A DNA stretch of 64,000 bases, from the NCBI GenBank assembly GCA_029565675.1, contig JAKQNP010000004.1:1-64000 (forward strand), in the 5' to 3' direction. The notes under the pieces are model-generated. The model saw only the letters and a list, made by a program, of their open reading frames with translations. It was not told where the DNA came from and searched no databases. Every line of letters begins with the position of its first letter. Positions within the stretch are counted from its first letter, which is position 1. This DNA comes from a bacterium. GTDB taxonomy: Bacteria > Zhuqueibacterota > Zhuqueibacteria > Residuimicrobiales > Oceaniaggregativiventaceae. Positions 42,154 through 51,360 of this stretch are shown here, piece after piece. The translations under genes were made by a program, and so were the position numbers.

Positions 42154-42535
42154 TTCTGCACTCCTGCACTTGACAAAAAGTCCATCAACATCCAGTCGAT
42201 GGAAGAGAAACCGTTTTCCGCATTTCGCGAGTGATCAGCGATTCATCCCAGTGAGCTGTTGAATGGCGGTAAGCCTAGCAGATGATGCAAATTTCATTCC
42301 GCGCCCCAAATGACGAACGCCTTCCAAACAACAAAAGCAGCAACCAGCCCCCTATCTTCCGGAATTTGATATCTTATAAAACATTAAATTACAACTTCTT
42401 GCCCACCACTCTCCTTGCGCGAGACTTTGGGCTGACGGTGTCGGTAAAAAAAGCTTGCCAGCGAGGAGCATTATTTTCACCCGCTGATATCGGCCAGAAA
42501 TTTCCACCGTTCAGTATTGAGACATTTGTTTCAAA
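42154..42535. other. Gap between the regulator and the UMF1-type transporter
   Basis: 382 bp without a supported gene. A plus-strand 85-codon frame (42282-42539) lacks a ribosome site and has no recognisable product. The tract probably holds the promoter of the regulator and polysaccharide locus; no convincing promoter pair or strong hairpin was identified by eye. Confidence 0.4.
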
Positions 42536-43894
42536 TTAAAACACTTGAGCGTCGGAAGCGGCCTGCTGTTGGCGGTGCAGATCCGGTACCCGGCACAACA
42601 ACAGCAAGCCCACAGACATCAGCCCGGCCAGTACCGCAAGAGCGCTTTTATACTGCACTGCCACTGAAAAACTGTTCAGGGCGATGGTTACGCCGCCCCA
42701 GATCAAAGGGCCGATGATGGCCGCCGCCTTGCCGGTGAGCGCATACAGGCCGAAAAACTCGCCGAGCATTTCTCCTGGCACCAATGTCACCAACAGCGGC
42801 CTGGCAGATGTCCAGGTCGCCCCCATCAGCGCGCCGATGACACCGCCCATCATCCAGTAGACGATCGCCGAGGAATTGGCGATAACCACACCCAGTGCGC
42901 AGATCCACAGCGCAATGACAGACACCAGAGTTTTTTTCGGGCCATAGTGATCGGTCAACACACCGCACAGCGCCGAACCGATAACCGCTGCGGGGATAAC
43001 CAGAAAAAAAAAGGTGTTGGTTTGACTCAGCGTGAAACCCATCACCTTCTGGGTAAAGACGCCCATGAAGATGATCACCGTCTCGATGCTGTCCTCGTAA
43101 AAAAACTTGGCGACAAGAAAGCGCAACAACCCTGGATATTTTTGGGTATCGCGCAGGCTTGTCCAGACGCGGCGATAGGATTTTCTCAGGTTCCATGACC
43201 GTTTGCCCGCCGCAGGCAAAGGGGGTTCAGAGACAAAAATAAAAATCGGTACTGCAAAAACGATAAAAAGCAATGCCGTCGGCAAAAATGAAGCAGCCGG
43301 GCCGCCGCCTTCGAGCGACGCGATTTTCCTGCCCAGGAAGGTGCCGTCGACAAACACCCGCGCCACCAGCAAGCCGATGGCCGAGCCAAAATAACCCACA
43401 GCGACGCCATATCCCGAAACTCGGCCCATTGTCCGCGGGGTGCTGACGGATGGTAAAAGAGCGTTGTAAAAAACCAGCCCGCCCTGATAAGCATAATTGG
43501 CGGCGATATAGGTCATCACGATCAACCATCCCATGATCGCCGCGCTGCGGATCGGGTGAGCGGAAAGTGCGACCCATTTTATCAACACCAAATCCCAGCC
43601 GCCCAACAATGCCGTGCCGCCTATACAAAGAATCGTAAAGATCAGCAGCGAAACAAGCTTTTTGCCTTTGCAATCGGACAACTCTCCAAGAACGGGCAGG
43701 GTAATGGCCACCAGACCCATGGAAATCGAATTGGCCAGCGAAAGCATCAGATCCGGCTGTCCCAGATGAATGAGGAGCCAGGTGCCGAAATAAAGGGACA
43801 CGACATTCATCGAATAGGCTGTATTGGCCAGATCGTAAAGAACCCAGGAGACTGTCGAGATCAGGCGGGGCTTGGTGTTATCAACGGCGCACAC
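42536..43894 (-). CDS. UMF1-family MFS transporter
   Basis: 452 residues from a GTG at 43894, chosen for AAGGA eight bases upstream; the alternative TTG at 43912 overlaps the upstream stop. About twelve membrane helices. The signature STVSWVLYDLANTAYSMNVVSLYF, given as its key parts WVLYDLANTAY and VVSLYF, identifies the UMF1/Atg22-like branch of the major facilitator superfamily. Substrate unknown; amino acid efflux is known for the fungal relative. Follows the roadblock-MglA genes with no gap. Confidence 0.88.
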   Translation of the reverse strand: MCAVDNTKPRLISTVSWVLYDLANTAYSMNVVSLYFGTWLLIHLGQPDLMLSLANSISMGLVAITLPVLGELSDCKGKKLVSLLIFTILCIGGTALLGGWDLVLIKWVALSAHPIRSAAIMGWLIVMTYIAANYAYQGGLVFYNALLPSVSTPRTMGRVSGYGVAVGYFGSAIGLLVARVFVDGTFLGRKIASLEGGGPAASFLPTALLFIVFAVPIFIFVSEPPLPAAGKRSWNLRKSYRRVWTSLRDTQKYPGLLRFLVAKFFYEDSIETVIIFMGVFTQKVMGFTLSQTNTFFFLVIPAAVIGSALCGVLTDHYGPKKTLVSVIALWICALGVVIANSSAIVYWMMGGVIGALMGATWTSARPLLVTLVPGEMLGEFFGLYALTGKAAAIIGPLIWGGVTIALNSFSVAVQYKSALAVLAGLMSVGLLLLCRVPDLHRQQQAASDAQVF

Positions 43895-43908
43895 AATGGA
43901 AATCCTTT

Positions 43909-44331
43909 TCAAGCGCCAGAAGCGGATTCAAAAGTTTCCAATTTTGCCAGCCGCTGAATGAACACACTCGTCAAACTGCGATAGGATCTTCTTGGCGGCA
44001 CGATGGCGACCAGCACCGACATTTGCTGCAAAAAAGGAATAAAGCGAAAAACAATTCTTTTGCCGTAATCGTCCTCCATGAGGATTTCTTTCAACTGGTT
44101 CAAACCGGCAAAAGAGCGAACGGCTTTTTTCAGCCGGTTCATCAGCAGAGCGAATTCGGTACAGCGTTGCTCAGGCAAAAGGTTGCGGTGATCATATTGA
44201 GCCAATACCAGGCCGTCCTCGGTAAAGAAATAGGCGGCTTCATAACTGCCGCTGCGCACAATATCACCGAGCGCATCTTCCAAATGAATCTGAACGGCAA
44301 GGGTTGTTGCTTTTCCATTTGTGCTTGTCAT
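43909..44331 (-). CDS. Second roadblock/LC7-like small protein
   Basis: 140 residues from the ATG at 44331, 15 bp after the mglA stop. The pattern (helix, then AAYFFTEDGLVLAQY, then LKKAVRSFAG, and a beta strand MSVLVAIVPP) resembles a roadblock/LC7 fold, but sequence similarity to the typical MglB is weak. Such proteins bind small GTPases of the MglA class as activators or effectors. Position next to mglA supports the assignment. Function inferred. Confidence 0.55.
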   Translation of the reverse strand: MTSTNGKATTLAVQIHLEDALGDIVRSGSYEAAYFFTEDGLVLAQYDHRNLLPEQRCTEFALLMNRLKKAVRSFAGLNQLKEILMEDDYGKRIVFRFIPFLQQMSVLVAIVPPRRSYRSLTSVFIQRLAKLETFESASGA

Positions 44332-44345
44332 CTGCCCAATTCGCC

Positions 44346-44924
44346 TTATAAAGTGGCCTTCTGCACTGCCATTTGAATGGCACATTTGAGCGTTTCAAAT
44401 ACACCAATGCCCTTGGTGGCGACGGCTTCATAAAAAGGTGTATGGAGAAAATTGAGCTTGCGTTCAAGGACTTCAATCGATTCGGCTTGCGGCAAATCGC
44501 GTTTGTTGTATTGCATCACCCAGGGGAAACGAGCCAAAGTTTTCCGCAGTCTGATCAACTTGATCTCCAGATCCATCAGACTGGTCAGATTGTCGTCCAT
44601 GCGCATCGGTTGAGAATCGGCAACAAAGACCACAGCATCAGCACCTCGCAGGACAATTTGTCGGCTCCAACCGTATTGCGGTTGCCCGGGTATCGTGTAG
44701 AGGTGGAATCGCGGTTTACGCCCTTTGATGCGCCCCAATTCCATCTCGAGGAAATCGAAATAAAGCGTTCGCTCTTCGCTGGTCTTCAGGCTGATCAAAT
44801 CGCTGCGGATCTGCGGATCAAGATTTTTATAGATCACCTCCAGGTTGGTGGTTTTTCCGCTCAAACCGGGTCCGAAATAGACGATTTTGAAGATCACTTC
44901 GCGCTTGAACGCATCAACATGCAT
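44346..44924 (-). CDS. mglA: MglA-like Ras-superfamily GTPase
   Basis: 192 residues. P-loop GPGLSGKTTN (18-27), as in Myxococcus MglA, a TIPGQPQYGWSRQ switch II region, VVFVADSQ and the G4 motif QYNKRDLP. MglA sets cell polarity, motility and secretion-site positioning in bacteria. The gene lies 6 bp after the mglB-like roadblock gene and is followed by a second roadblock-like gene, so the regulator and GTPase are coexpressed. Whether it controls gliding, pili or surface polymer placement here is not shown. Confidence 0.93.
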   Translation of the reverse strand: MHVDAFKREVIFKIVYFGPGLSGKTTNLEVIYKNLDPQIRSDLISLKTSEERTLYFDFLEMELGRIKGRKPRFHLYTIPGQPQYGWSRQIVLRGADAVVFVADSQPMRMDDNLTSLMDLEIKLIRLRKTLARFPWVMQYNKRDLPQAESIEVLERKLNFLHTPFYEAVATKGIGVFETLKCAIQMAVQKATL

Positions 44925-44930
44925 ATCTGT

Positions 44931-45449
44931 TCACGAACGATTAAGGCCAAACGTGCGGTCGAGTTCCTTGTCGAGAAGATCGCGGAATTCGAGATCGAGC
45001 AATTGGGTGGCTTGATCGCTTTTGCGCCGCAGGTCGTTTAGCAGCTCGTTCAAACGATCCGTGGTCTGCCGGGTCAGAAGGCGAATGATCCCCAGCGGCA
45101 CACTCTTGTCGAACAAGACGATCATCAGATAGTTATCGCCGATATTCGAAAGATAGAGGTTGCGATGAGCGCCTTCATGATAGATAAATCGAAACCGCTG
45201 TTCTTCACCCAACCAGCGCGCCATTTCGAGAGTGGCGGAAAAACTGCCGGCCGCCAAAGCCGTCAGAGAAGATATTTGGACTCCCCGGCTGTCGCCGCCA
45301 TAAGCAATGGGATACCCGTTGACATCGGCAAAAATACACATGGATGCGCGCGACCGCAGCAAAAAATCGCGGATAAGCAAACGGATTTTCTGAAAGCTCG
45401 CTTCGGAAAAAACCACTCGCTTGCCGTTATGCCGTTGCTGGATATCCAT
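44931..45449 (-). CDS. mglB: Roadblock/LC7-domain protein (MglB-like GTPase activator)
   Basis: 172 residues. The roadblock fold is visible as SMCIFADVNGYPIAYGG, SSLTALAAGSFSATLEMARWLG and NYLMIVLFDKSVPLGIIRLL. The C-terminal helix (about 125-172) is longer than usual and strongly charged. MglB dimers stimulate GTP hydrolysis by MglA and define poles. First gene of the mglB-mglA-roadblock-UMF1 run. Confidence 0.88.
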   Translation of the reverse strand: MDIQQRHNGKRVVFSEASFQKIRLLIRDFLLRSRASMCIFADVNGYPIAYGGDSRGVQISSLTALAAGSFSATLEMARWLGEEQRFRFIYHEGAHRNLYLSNIGDNYLMIVLFDKSVPLGIIRLLTRQTTDRLNELLNDLRRKSDQATQLLDLEFRDLLDKELDRTFGLNRS

Positions 45450-45495
45450 ATGCCGAATCCTCTAAAAAGTTGATGAGGTCAACAGGTGCTTTAAA

Positions 45496-46221
45496 CTAAT
45501 GGCCGTAAGCGATTCGCTCGATCAGATAAACAGGCAGTGGCAATCGCCGCATTTTTTCTTGCACCGCGCGCACATCATAAGCCACCCGACAGAGCTCGAA
45601 TAGCCACTTTTTCGGCTGCCAGATGCCAAATGCCGCCTGCGGATTGCCGTCGCGCGGCTGCCCAACACTGCCGACGTTGATAATATAACGCGCTTCCCTA
45701 TCCATTTGCATCGGCCACTGCGACGATCGGCTCAGCCGATTCCCATCCCAACGAAATGAGACAGGAACATGCGAATGGCCAATAAAACAAACCTGTTCAT
45801 CGAAATGGCGGAACTGCAGAAAAGCTTGTGAAACAGCAAGAATGTAATCCCATGCCAAAGGCTCATAGGGGCAGGCATGCACGCACAGACTGCCTTCAAC
45901 CTGACAAACCGGCGGCAGCCCGCGCAAAAATTCTTTCGCGTCCTGCGACAACTCCTCTGCGGTCCATGTCAGCGCCTGACGGGCATGGTCGTTGAAATCG
46001 GCCAAATCCAGCAATCCAATCGCTGCACGGTCGTGATTGCCCTGTACCACCCAATCAGCTCGTTCTTGAACCATTACGACACAAGCATTTGGATCCGGGC
46101 CATAGCCCACAATATCGCCCAAACAGATCACGCGATCACAACCGCGTCGAGCGATTGACTGCAAAACCGCTGTTAACGCTTCCAAATTTGCGTGAATGTC
46201 TGAAAGGATGGCGATCTTCAT
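45496..46221 (-). CDS. Metallophosphoesterase (YfcE/MJ0936-like)
   Basis: 241 residues of a calcineurin-like phosphoesterase. All metal-binding blocks are present in order: LSDIHANLEAL (Asp and His), CLGDIVGYGPDP, VVQGNHDRAA and CFIGHSHVP. Likely hydrolyses phosphodiesters or phosphomonoesters; substrate unknown. It is 46 bp upstream of mglB and probably cotranscribed. Confidence 0.88.
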   Translation of the reverse strand: MKIAILSDIHANLEALTAVLQSIARRGCDRVICLGDIVGYGPDPNACVVMVQERADWVVQGNHDRAAIGLLDLADFNDHARQALTWTAEELSQDAKEFLRGLPPVCQVEGSLCVHACPYEPLAWDYILAVSQAFLQFRHFDEQVCFIGHSHVPVSFRWDGNRLSRSSQWPMQMDREARYIINVGSVGQPRDGNPQAAFGIWQPKKWLFELCRVAYDVRAVQEKMRRLPLPVYLIERIAYGH

Positions 46222-46597
46222 CCTGGCGACAGGTCTTTCTGTTTTACCGCTCGAGACTCAGGGATGGTCACGATAAGGACGATAGATTTATTCAATATAC
46301 CATTTGACATCAAGCAAAGCAAGTACAAATTTGCCGGCAGCACACCGCCAGTGATCGTTCTAGTAATATGATAAATTTATACTTAAAAGCAGTTCAGTCC
46401 GCCGGTATTGACGCTGGACAGCCTTTCACCAACCAGTCGCCGCCATCAGGGCGAACAACCCTGGCAAAGAAAAAGGCTTCTGAAAACAGAAGCCCCTTAT
46501 CGCTCATCATTGCCGCGAGCGCACCCCCAAATGATAATTTTGCGCATTTTTATCTTGTTTTTTCGTATAATATTGCGTATTATTCGTCAATAGATCG
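46222..46597. other. Intergenic gap between porD and the phosphoesterase gene
   Basis: 376 bp without a supported gene. It contains the terminator of porD and a very AT-rich block near 46540-46590. The tract facing the phosphoesterase (46222-46470) probably holds its promoter; no clear pair was seen. Confidence 0.4.
46470..46494 (-). terminator. Intrinsic terminator of porD
   Basis: Minus strand: GGCTTCTG-TTTT-CAGAAGCC with a five-T tail (46470-46474 as A on the plus strand). Perfect 8-bp arms, about 100 bp past the porD stop at 46598. Confidence 0.75.
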
Positions 46598-47464
46598 TCA
46601 TTTTTCCAGAACTTCTCGGTATGCCACTTCGTGTTCAGGATCGAGAACCAGCAGGGTTCGCAGGGGAGTCTTGTCCTGAGCACGGCGGAAGATTTCCAGC
46701 ATTTCCATGTAATGAGCGCTGATGAATTTCTTGGCATATTCATTGTTCGGATCATCAGTGAGTATTTTGTCCAGCATTTGAACAGCGGTTGCGCAATGCT
46801 CGCGCGCTTTGGCATTGTCCTGTTGGACAAAAGAGATGCCATAGTAGTAATAATCGACCATTTCCCGGTATGGGCGATGTCGATCTGCCAGAAACGACTC
46901 CACCAACTCCACCCGGCGATCCCAACCCTCGATATAGCGTCCCATACCGAATTTCGCCTGTTCAGCGATATTTTTTGCCCGTTCAAAATAGGGTGTGCCG
47001 CCCAGAGTCGACCATTTGTCAAATTCGCCGCCGAGGATCAAATAGATATAGAAATCGATCAGGCTGGTAAAAGAATCTTGCGCCGCATTGTCGTGCGTAA
47101 GTGTTGCGCCCGTCTGGTGTGCGAAGCGCCAGCGCTTGTCGTAATACTGAATATCGTAATTGTTGTGAATGAGGATGTTGCCGGAATAGCGCTCTTCCGC
47201 ACCTGAGGTCATGTCCTGAAGAACCAAATTGATGGTCACCGGGATTGTGGTAGTCCATGGATCGTCGGTCCAATTGTAGCTGTTGATATAATGCTGCACC
47301 TTTTCCGCAAAATTTTGCAGTTTATTTTGTTTTTCCAGAGGCAAGGTGCGCAAATCGGTTTCCACGATCGCTTCGATCCGCTGTGCCCAACAGGTCGCAG
47401 GCGCGATGGCGGCCATTCCCCCGCCCCAGATCAACACCAGCAGTATTCTTGTCATTGCGCGCAT
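46598..47464 (-). CDS. porD: PorD-like type IX secretion protein (DUF4835 family)
   Basis: 288 residues from the ATG at 47464, chosen because GAGGAGTACATC precedes it; the frame reaching 47752 is antisense to the neighbour and rejected. A signal peptide (RILLVLIWGGGMAAIAPATCWAQ) is followed by two diagnostic blocks: FTSLIDFYIYLILGGEFDKW and then LGGTPYFERAKNIAEQA, which are the DUF4835/PorD hallmark. PorD is an outer-membrane-associated T9SS protein of unsettled role. This is the only clear T9SS machine component here; the cargo genes elsewhere fit it. It diverges from the PorV-like gene with only 43 bp between starts. Confidence 0.82.
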   Translation of the reverse strand: MRAMTRILLVLIWGGGMAAIAPATCWAQRIEAIVETDLRTLPLEKQNKLQNFAEKVQHYINSYNWTDDPWTTTIPVTINLVLQDMTSGAEERYSGNILIHNNYDIQYYDKRWRFAHQTGATLTHDNAAQDSFTSLIDFYIYLILGGEFDKWSTLGGTPYFERAKNIAEQAKFGMGRYIEGWDRRVELVESFLADRHRPYREMVDYYYYGISFVQQDNAKAREHCATAVQMLDKILTDDPNNEYAKKFISAHYMEMLEIFRRAQDKTPLRTLLVLDPEHEVAYREVLEK

Positions 47465-47507
47465 GATGTACTCCTCGATTCCATTTAAAGCTGAGGTTTG
47501 GTCCAAT

Positions 47508-48377
47508 ATGCTGTTTTTGCACAAGAGAATCAAGCAAATCTTGCGAGCCGGCGAGGCAACCTGGGGCTTTTGCTTGCTCTGTTTTTTGTCAACCAAATGC
47601 CCGGCTGCATTCGAGCCCCATTCAAGCTCGGCCCGTGCTTTGGCTATGGCGTCAGCCTGCTGCGCCGTGAGCGCCGAACCCACCCAGGCGATCATCAATC
47701 CTGCCGCCATTGGCGGGGCAAAAGGAATACGTCTGAGTGTTTCAACGGTCAAGCCTTATGGCCTGGCAGATCTGCAAACCCAAACTGCTGCACTGGTCTT
47801 TTCACGTTCGCTCTGGTCCTGTGCCGGCGTCTGGCAGCAATTTGGCGCCTCTCTGTACCGCGAAGAAATGGTGGCTCTAACCATGGCCCGCTCCATGGGT
47901 GGCAAGACAGCGGTCGGAATAACCCTGCGCCATGCCGGCTTGCAGATTTCACGCTACGGCCGCTCGCAAGCGCTGATGGTGGATTGTGGTCTTTGGACGC
48001 GTCCCTACCCGGCCATGGCTTGCGGTTTTTCGGTCAGCAATCTCAACGAGGCTAAAATCGGCAGATGCCGCGAGCCATTGCCAAAAATTTTCCGTTGGGG
48101 CGTCGCCCTCTCCCCTTTGCCCGCTGTACAAATCACCATCGACGTCAGCAAAGACATCCACTATCCGATTGATTTTTCTCTGGGTGTTGAACTCTTGCTC
48201 CAATCCATTCTCTGTTTGCGCGCCGGGACTGGCAGTGAACCTGGCCGATTTGCTGCCGGCATGAGCTGTAGAATTTCCGCAGTGCGCTTCGATTATGCAG
48301 TCGAATTCAATGCCGAGTTGGGCGCCACTCACCAAATCGGTGTGGTGGTGTGGCCCGGGAAAAGCAGCGAGCCGTGA
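47508..48377 (+). CDS. PorV/PorQ-like outer membrane protein
   Basis: 289 residues from the ATG at 47508 (GAGG upstream). The signal peptide is followed by SSARALAMASACCAVSAEPTQAIINPAAIGG, in short the A-x-A-x-A-x-C repeat before NPAAIG, which is the PorV/PorQ N-terminal pattern. The rest alternates as amphipathic strands. It is short for the family, so the barrel may have fewer strands. The promoter region is squeezed into 43 bp shared with porD, or lies within the coding sequences. Confidence 0.65.
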   Translation: MLFLHKRIKQILRAGEATWGFCLLCFLSTKCPAAFEPHSSSARALAMASACCAVSAEPTQAIINPAAIGGAKGIRLSVSTVKPYGLADLQTQTAALVFSRSLWSCAGVWQQFGASLYREEMVALTMARSMGGKTAVGITLRHAGLQISRYGRSQALMVDCGLWTRPYPAMACGFSVSNLNEAKIGRCREPLPKIFRWGVALSPLPAVQITIDVSKDIHYPIDFSLGVELLLQSILCLRAGTGSEPGRFAAGMSCRISAVRFDYAVEFNAELGATHQIGVVVWPGKSSEP

Positions 48378-48401
48378 GCCGCTTTGAGGGAGTCAAAGCA
48401 A

Positions 48402-50324
48402 ATGTCCAGCCATTTCCTTCTTTCCATAACCACCAGCTCTTTGCTAAGCCTATTCCTCTGTCTGGCGCAGGCGCAGGAAGCCGCCTGGAGCGAGCAACTG
48501 GAAGCTGCACCGCCGGATGAAGAGGGAGCGGATTGGGGAGAATACCTTGAAAGCCTAACAGATGCTCCTCTCGATCTGAACCATGCGACCTTGCCGCAAT
48601 TCCAACAACTGTTCAACGACTCTCTGCTCGCCAAACGGATCTGGGAATACTGCCAAGCCAACAGACCGCTGAATGGATGGGATGCTCTGGTCAATGCCGG
48701 TCTGCTCTCGGCAAAACAAGTTGCCCACTTGATGCCGTCGCCGCCCCGCAATCCTGCTGTTCAGCTCCGCATCAGCGGCCGGCATCGTTTTCTCTGGAAA
48801 ACGCCGCTGGCGCGCGCCTTTGTTCAGGGCGACTATGCCGGCAACCCCGCCGCACTTGTCAATCGCCTGACCCTGAACAAATGGCCCGTCTGGCGCGCTG
48901 CCTTGTTGATCGAAAAGGATGCCGGCGAGCGATCAATTGCCGACTTTTCCTGCGGATATCTGCAACTGCGCCGATCCAGCTGCACTCTGACACTTGGCCA
49001 TTACCTGGTCGAAAGCGGTCAGGGATTGTTCTCCTGGGGACCTTACCGCTTGCCGCTCGGTTCTGCCCTGGCTGAAGGTTTATACTCGAGCGGCCGGGGG
49101 ATCGTTCCCTTTGCCGGTTCATCTGAAACAGCTGGCTTGCGCGGTATGGCCGTCAGTCTTGCACACCAGGGTTGGCAAGGCCATTTCTACTGCAGCAATC
49201 GCCTCCTCGACGCCACATTGAGCGAAGGAATCGCGACCTCTCTGGCGCAAAGCGGATTGCATCGCAGCGAGAGCGAGATCAAGAAACGCCGTGTGTTGCG
49301 GCAAAAGGTGGCGGGTATGGGGCATCATTTGCAGACCGGCCCGCTGGGCATCGGTTTTTATGCTTTAACCGCCGCCTATTCCGTACCGATCGGCACCGAT
49401 CTGGCAGATGATCATGTCACTCTTTTCGGCGGTACGATCGATTGGCAAAAATCCGGTTGGCATGTTTTTAGCGAAGTGGTCTGCCGTCGGCTATCATCAG
49501 CCGCCTGGACCGCCGGAATCATCCGTTCCTGCGGAACGGGTCATCTGATTTGGCTCATCCGCGATTATCCCGACGATTTCTCCAATCCCTTTGGCAACGC
49601 AATTTTTTCTCGCAGGAATCTGAACAATGAAAAGGGGAACTATTTGGGCTGGCATTGGCGTCCATGCCCCGGAATTTTGTTGACGGTTTACGGCGACTGT
49701 TATCGCATACCCGCGCCCAGTTCTCTCGGGCCCATGCCGTTTTCGGGCACTAAAACAGGTTGTCAATTGGCCTTGTCGCCTTTGCGCCGGTTCAACATCC
49801 ATTTCCGGTTCGAACAGCACAGCGATGCAGAAGAGCAAAAGAGTTCTGATCGCTGGGGCAACGCAGTGACCTACATGGCGGAGCGCTGGCGCCGCCGCGC
49901 ACAGATCAATCTGCAGCAACGCCACTCTCGGGAACTGCAAACGCAAACCCGCATCGAATGGCGACAGCTGAGCTATCGCGGCATCTCCAGCGCTAAATCC
50001 GGCCTGATGTTCGTCCAACAAATCGATTGGCAGATTAAAAAGGCGCAATTCAAAGTCAAGTGGACGGCGTTTGATGCCGTTGACAGCGGCATTGGTTTTT
50101 GTTCGGTTCAATCGGGTATTCCAGGCACCCTGTCGTTCATCCAGCTCAGCGGCCGCGGCCACCTCGAAAGCGCAACCCTGCGCATCAAATTCGATCACCT
50201 GAACGGGGCTCTTCAAGTAGCCCATCTTGCATACGACGATCGAACGGTCATCGGTACAGGCGATGATCAGATTGCCGGCAACCATCGATATACTGTGACG
50301 CTGCAGATCGACTGGCAGCGCTGA
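48402..50324 (+). CDS. Helix-hairpin-helix protein with predicted outer membrane barrel
   Basis: 640 residues from the ATG at 48402. A signal peptide (SSHFLLSITTSSLLSLFLCLAQAQ) is followed by a helix-hairpin-helix motif pair (about 45-110: APLDLNHATLPQFQQLFNDSL, NGWDALVNAGLLSAKQVAHLM), like ComEA's DNA-binding HhH. From about 120 to the end the protein is beta-rich with alternating aromatic residues, consistent with an outer membrane barrel. I could not name the family. It follows the PorV-like gene by 24 bp. DNA uptake or a T9SS-linked role would be guesses. Confidence 0.6.
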   Translation: MSSHFLLSITTSSLLSLFLCLAQAQEAAWSEQLEAAPPDEEGADWGEYLESLTDAPLDLNHATLPQFQQLFNDSLLAKRIWEYCQANRPLNGWDALVNAGLLSAKQVAHLMPSPPRNPAVQLRISGRHRFLWKTPLARAFVQGDYAGNPAALVNRLTLNKWPVWRAALLIEKDAGERSIADFSCGYLQLRRSSCTLTLGHYLVESGQGLFSWGPYRLPLGSALAEGLYSSGRGIVPFAGSSETAGLRGMAVSLAHQGWQGHFYCSNRLLDATLSEGIATSLAQSGLHRSESEIKKRRVLRQKVAGMGHHLQTGPLGIGFYALTAAYSVPIGTDLADDHVTLFGGTIDWQKSGWHVFSEVVCRRLSSAAWTAGIIRSCGTGHLIWLIRDYPDDFSNPFGNAIFSRRNLNNEKGNYLGWHWRPCPGILLTVYGDCYRIPAPSSLGPMPFSGTKTGCQLALSPLRRFNIHFRFEQHSDAEEQKSSDRWGNAVTYMAERWRRRAQINLQQRHSRELQTQTRIEWRQLSYRGISSAKSGLMFVQQIDWQIKKAQFKVKWTAFDAVDSGIGFCSVQSGIPGTLSFIQLSGRGHLESATLRIKFDHLNGALQVAHLAYDDRTVIGTGDDQIAGNHRYTVTLQIDWQR

Positions 50325-50446
50325 GCAAACCGATGCCAATTTTCTCTATTGACCTTTTGCCAAGAATTGGTTAAATTTACTTTCAAATCCAGGCCAACGA
50401 GCGGAAAACAGCCTTACGATTCCGACCGATTGGACATCGCGGCGAG

Positions 50447-51106
50447 GTGGGTGACCGAGTGAATCATCTCGCAGAGCGCATCACCTGTATGGTTTGGCAT
50501 CCAATACGCTGTCTGGTGCAGACGAGGCAACAAAGCATGCAAATCCAGAGCTTGCGCGCATTGACGATAGAAGCATCCCTAAAGCTGCACTATTGGCGCC
50601 AACAGAGACAACAGCATAAACAAAACATCCCAATCTGCGATCAGTTGATCAAAGCAACCTCTGTTCTGATCTGCCTTCCGCCTGAGAAAATTGGTGTCGA
50701 AACAGTGATGAATTCGGTGCATGGTCTCCGCCAGATTTTTCCCAACGCACAGATCGCGCTTCTCAACAGTTCCAAATATTCGCTTGCAGACTATATCATC
50801 AATGATTTTTCGATCATCGAGCTCGACGAATCGCATATCACAAAGTGGGGATCGCTGGATAAATCATCTCAGGCGCTGCTGTTCAAGCATCCATTCGATA
50901 TCGTCATCGATCTAAGCAAAGCATTCCATTATCTCAATACCCTCGTAGCATGCTCCAGTCGCGCCAAGTTAAGAATCGGCTTCGGTCATCCAAAACGGAA
51001 TGATTATTACAATTTTGTCATTCGCTTGAGGCCGAATCAAAACTGGAAGCGCAGCTTGGCAACCCTCTATCGTTATCTCTCGCTTGGGGCACCCGTATAC
51101 GCCTGA
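50447..51106 (+). CDS. GT9/heptosyltransferase-like N-terminal half protein
   Basis: 219 residues if started at GTG 50447; a later GTG at 50459 or ATG at 50489 is also possible. SVLICLPPEKIGVETVMNSVHGLRQIFPNAQIALL resembles the first Rossmann domain of GT9 enzymes (LP.K.GD ... ALRxxFPxAxIxxL). FDIVIDLSKAFHYLNTL and RIGFGHPKRNDYYNFVI continue the same fold. The C-terminal donor-binding domain of GT9 is absent, so this is either a small family of its own or a truncated enzyme. It ends cleanly, so no frameshift is evident. Confidence 0.5.
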   Translation: MGDRVNHLAERITCMVWHPIRCLVQTRQQSMQIQSLRALTIEASLKLHYWRQQRQQHKQNIPICDQLIKATSVLICLPPEKIGVETVMNSVHGLRQIFPNAQIALLNSSKYSLADYIINDFSIIELDESHITKWGSLDKSSQALLFKHPFDIVIDLSKAFHYLNTLVACSSRAKLRIGFGHPKRNDYYNFVIRLRPNQNWKRSLATLYRYLSLGAPVYA

Positions 51107-51360
51107 GCCATCGCGTACGTTTGGACGCACCCGGCAGCTTTCCCAGCGATTCTTCGTCCAGGATTCGGAGATTCGCACCGAATCTTGGCTCGTCATTTAT
51201 TTTCTCTAAAAGACCATTTTTTTATTTTAAGCACCTCCATGTCTGGCAGCCGCGGAAGCAAAGTTTTTCTGTTCTTTTCGGGTATGATATTTGCATCCAT
51301 ACTCGTTCAAGTCGCTTCCAAATTCCTTGATCTGATCGTTCATCAACCTTGAGGCAAAAA
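51107..51360. other. Gap upstream of the diguanylate cyclase with a palindromic remnant
   Basis: 254 bp without a supported gene. It contains GATTCGG and CCGAATC arms around 51162-51184, a likely remnant of the dispersed element, and AT-rich tracts near 51190-51230. Confidence 0.45.
51162..51184 (+). repeat. Partial palindromic element remnant (copy E)
   Basis: GATTCGG-AGATTCGCA-CCGAATC forms a 7-bp palindrome and reads as a short version of the element's ends. No further similarity was seen around it. Confidence 0.4.

Noticed and set aside
47465-47752. N-terminal extension of the porD frame
   Set aside because: It is antisense to the PorV-like gene, while a strong ribosome site and signal peptide begin at 47464.
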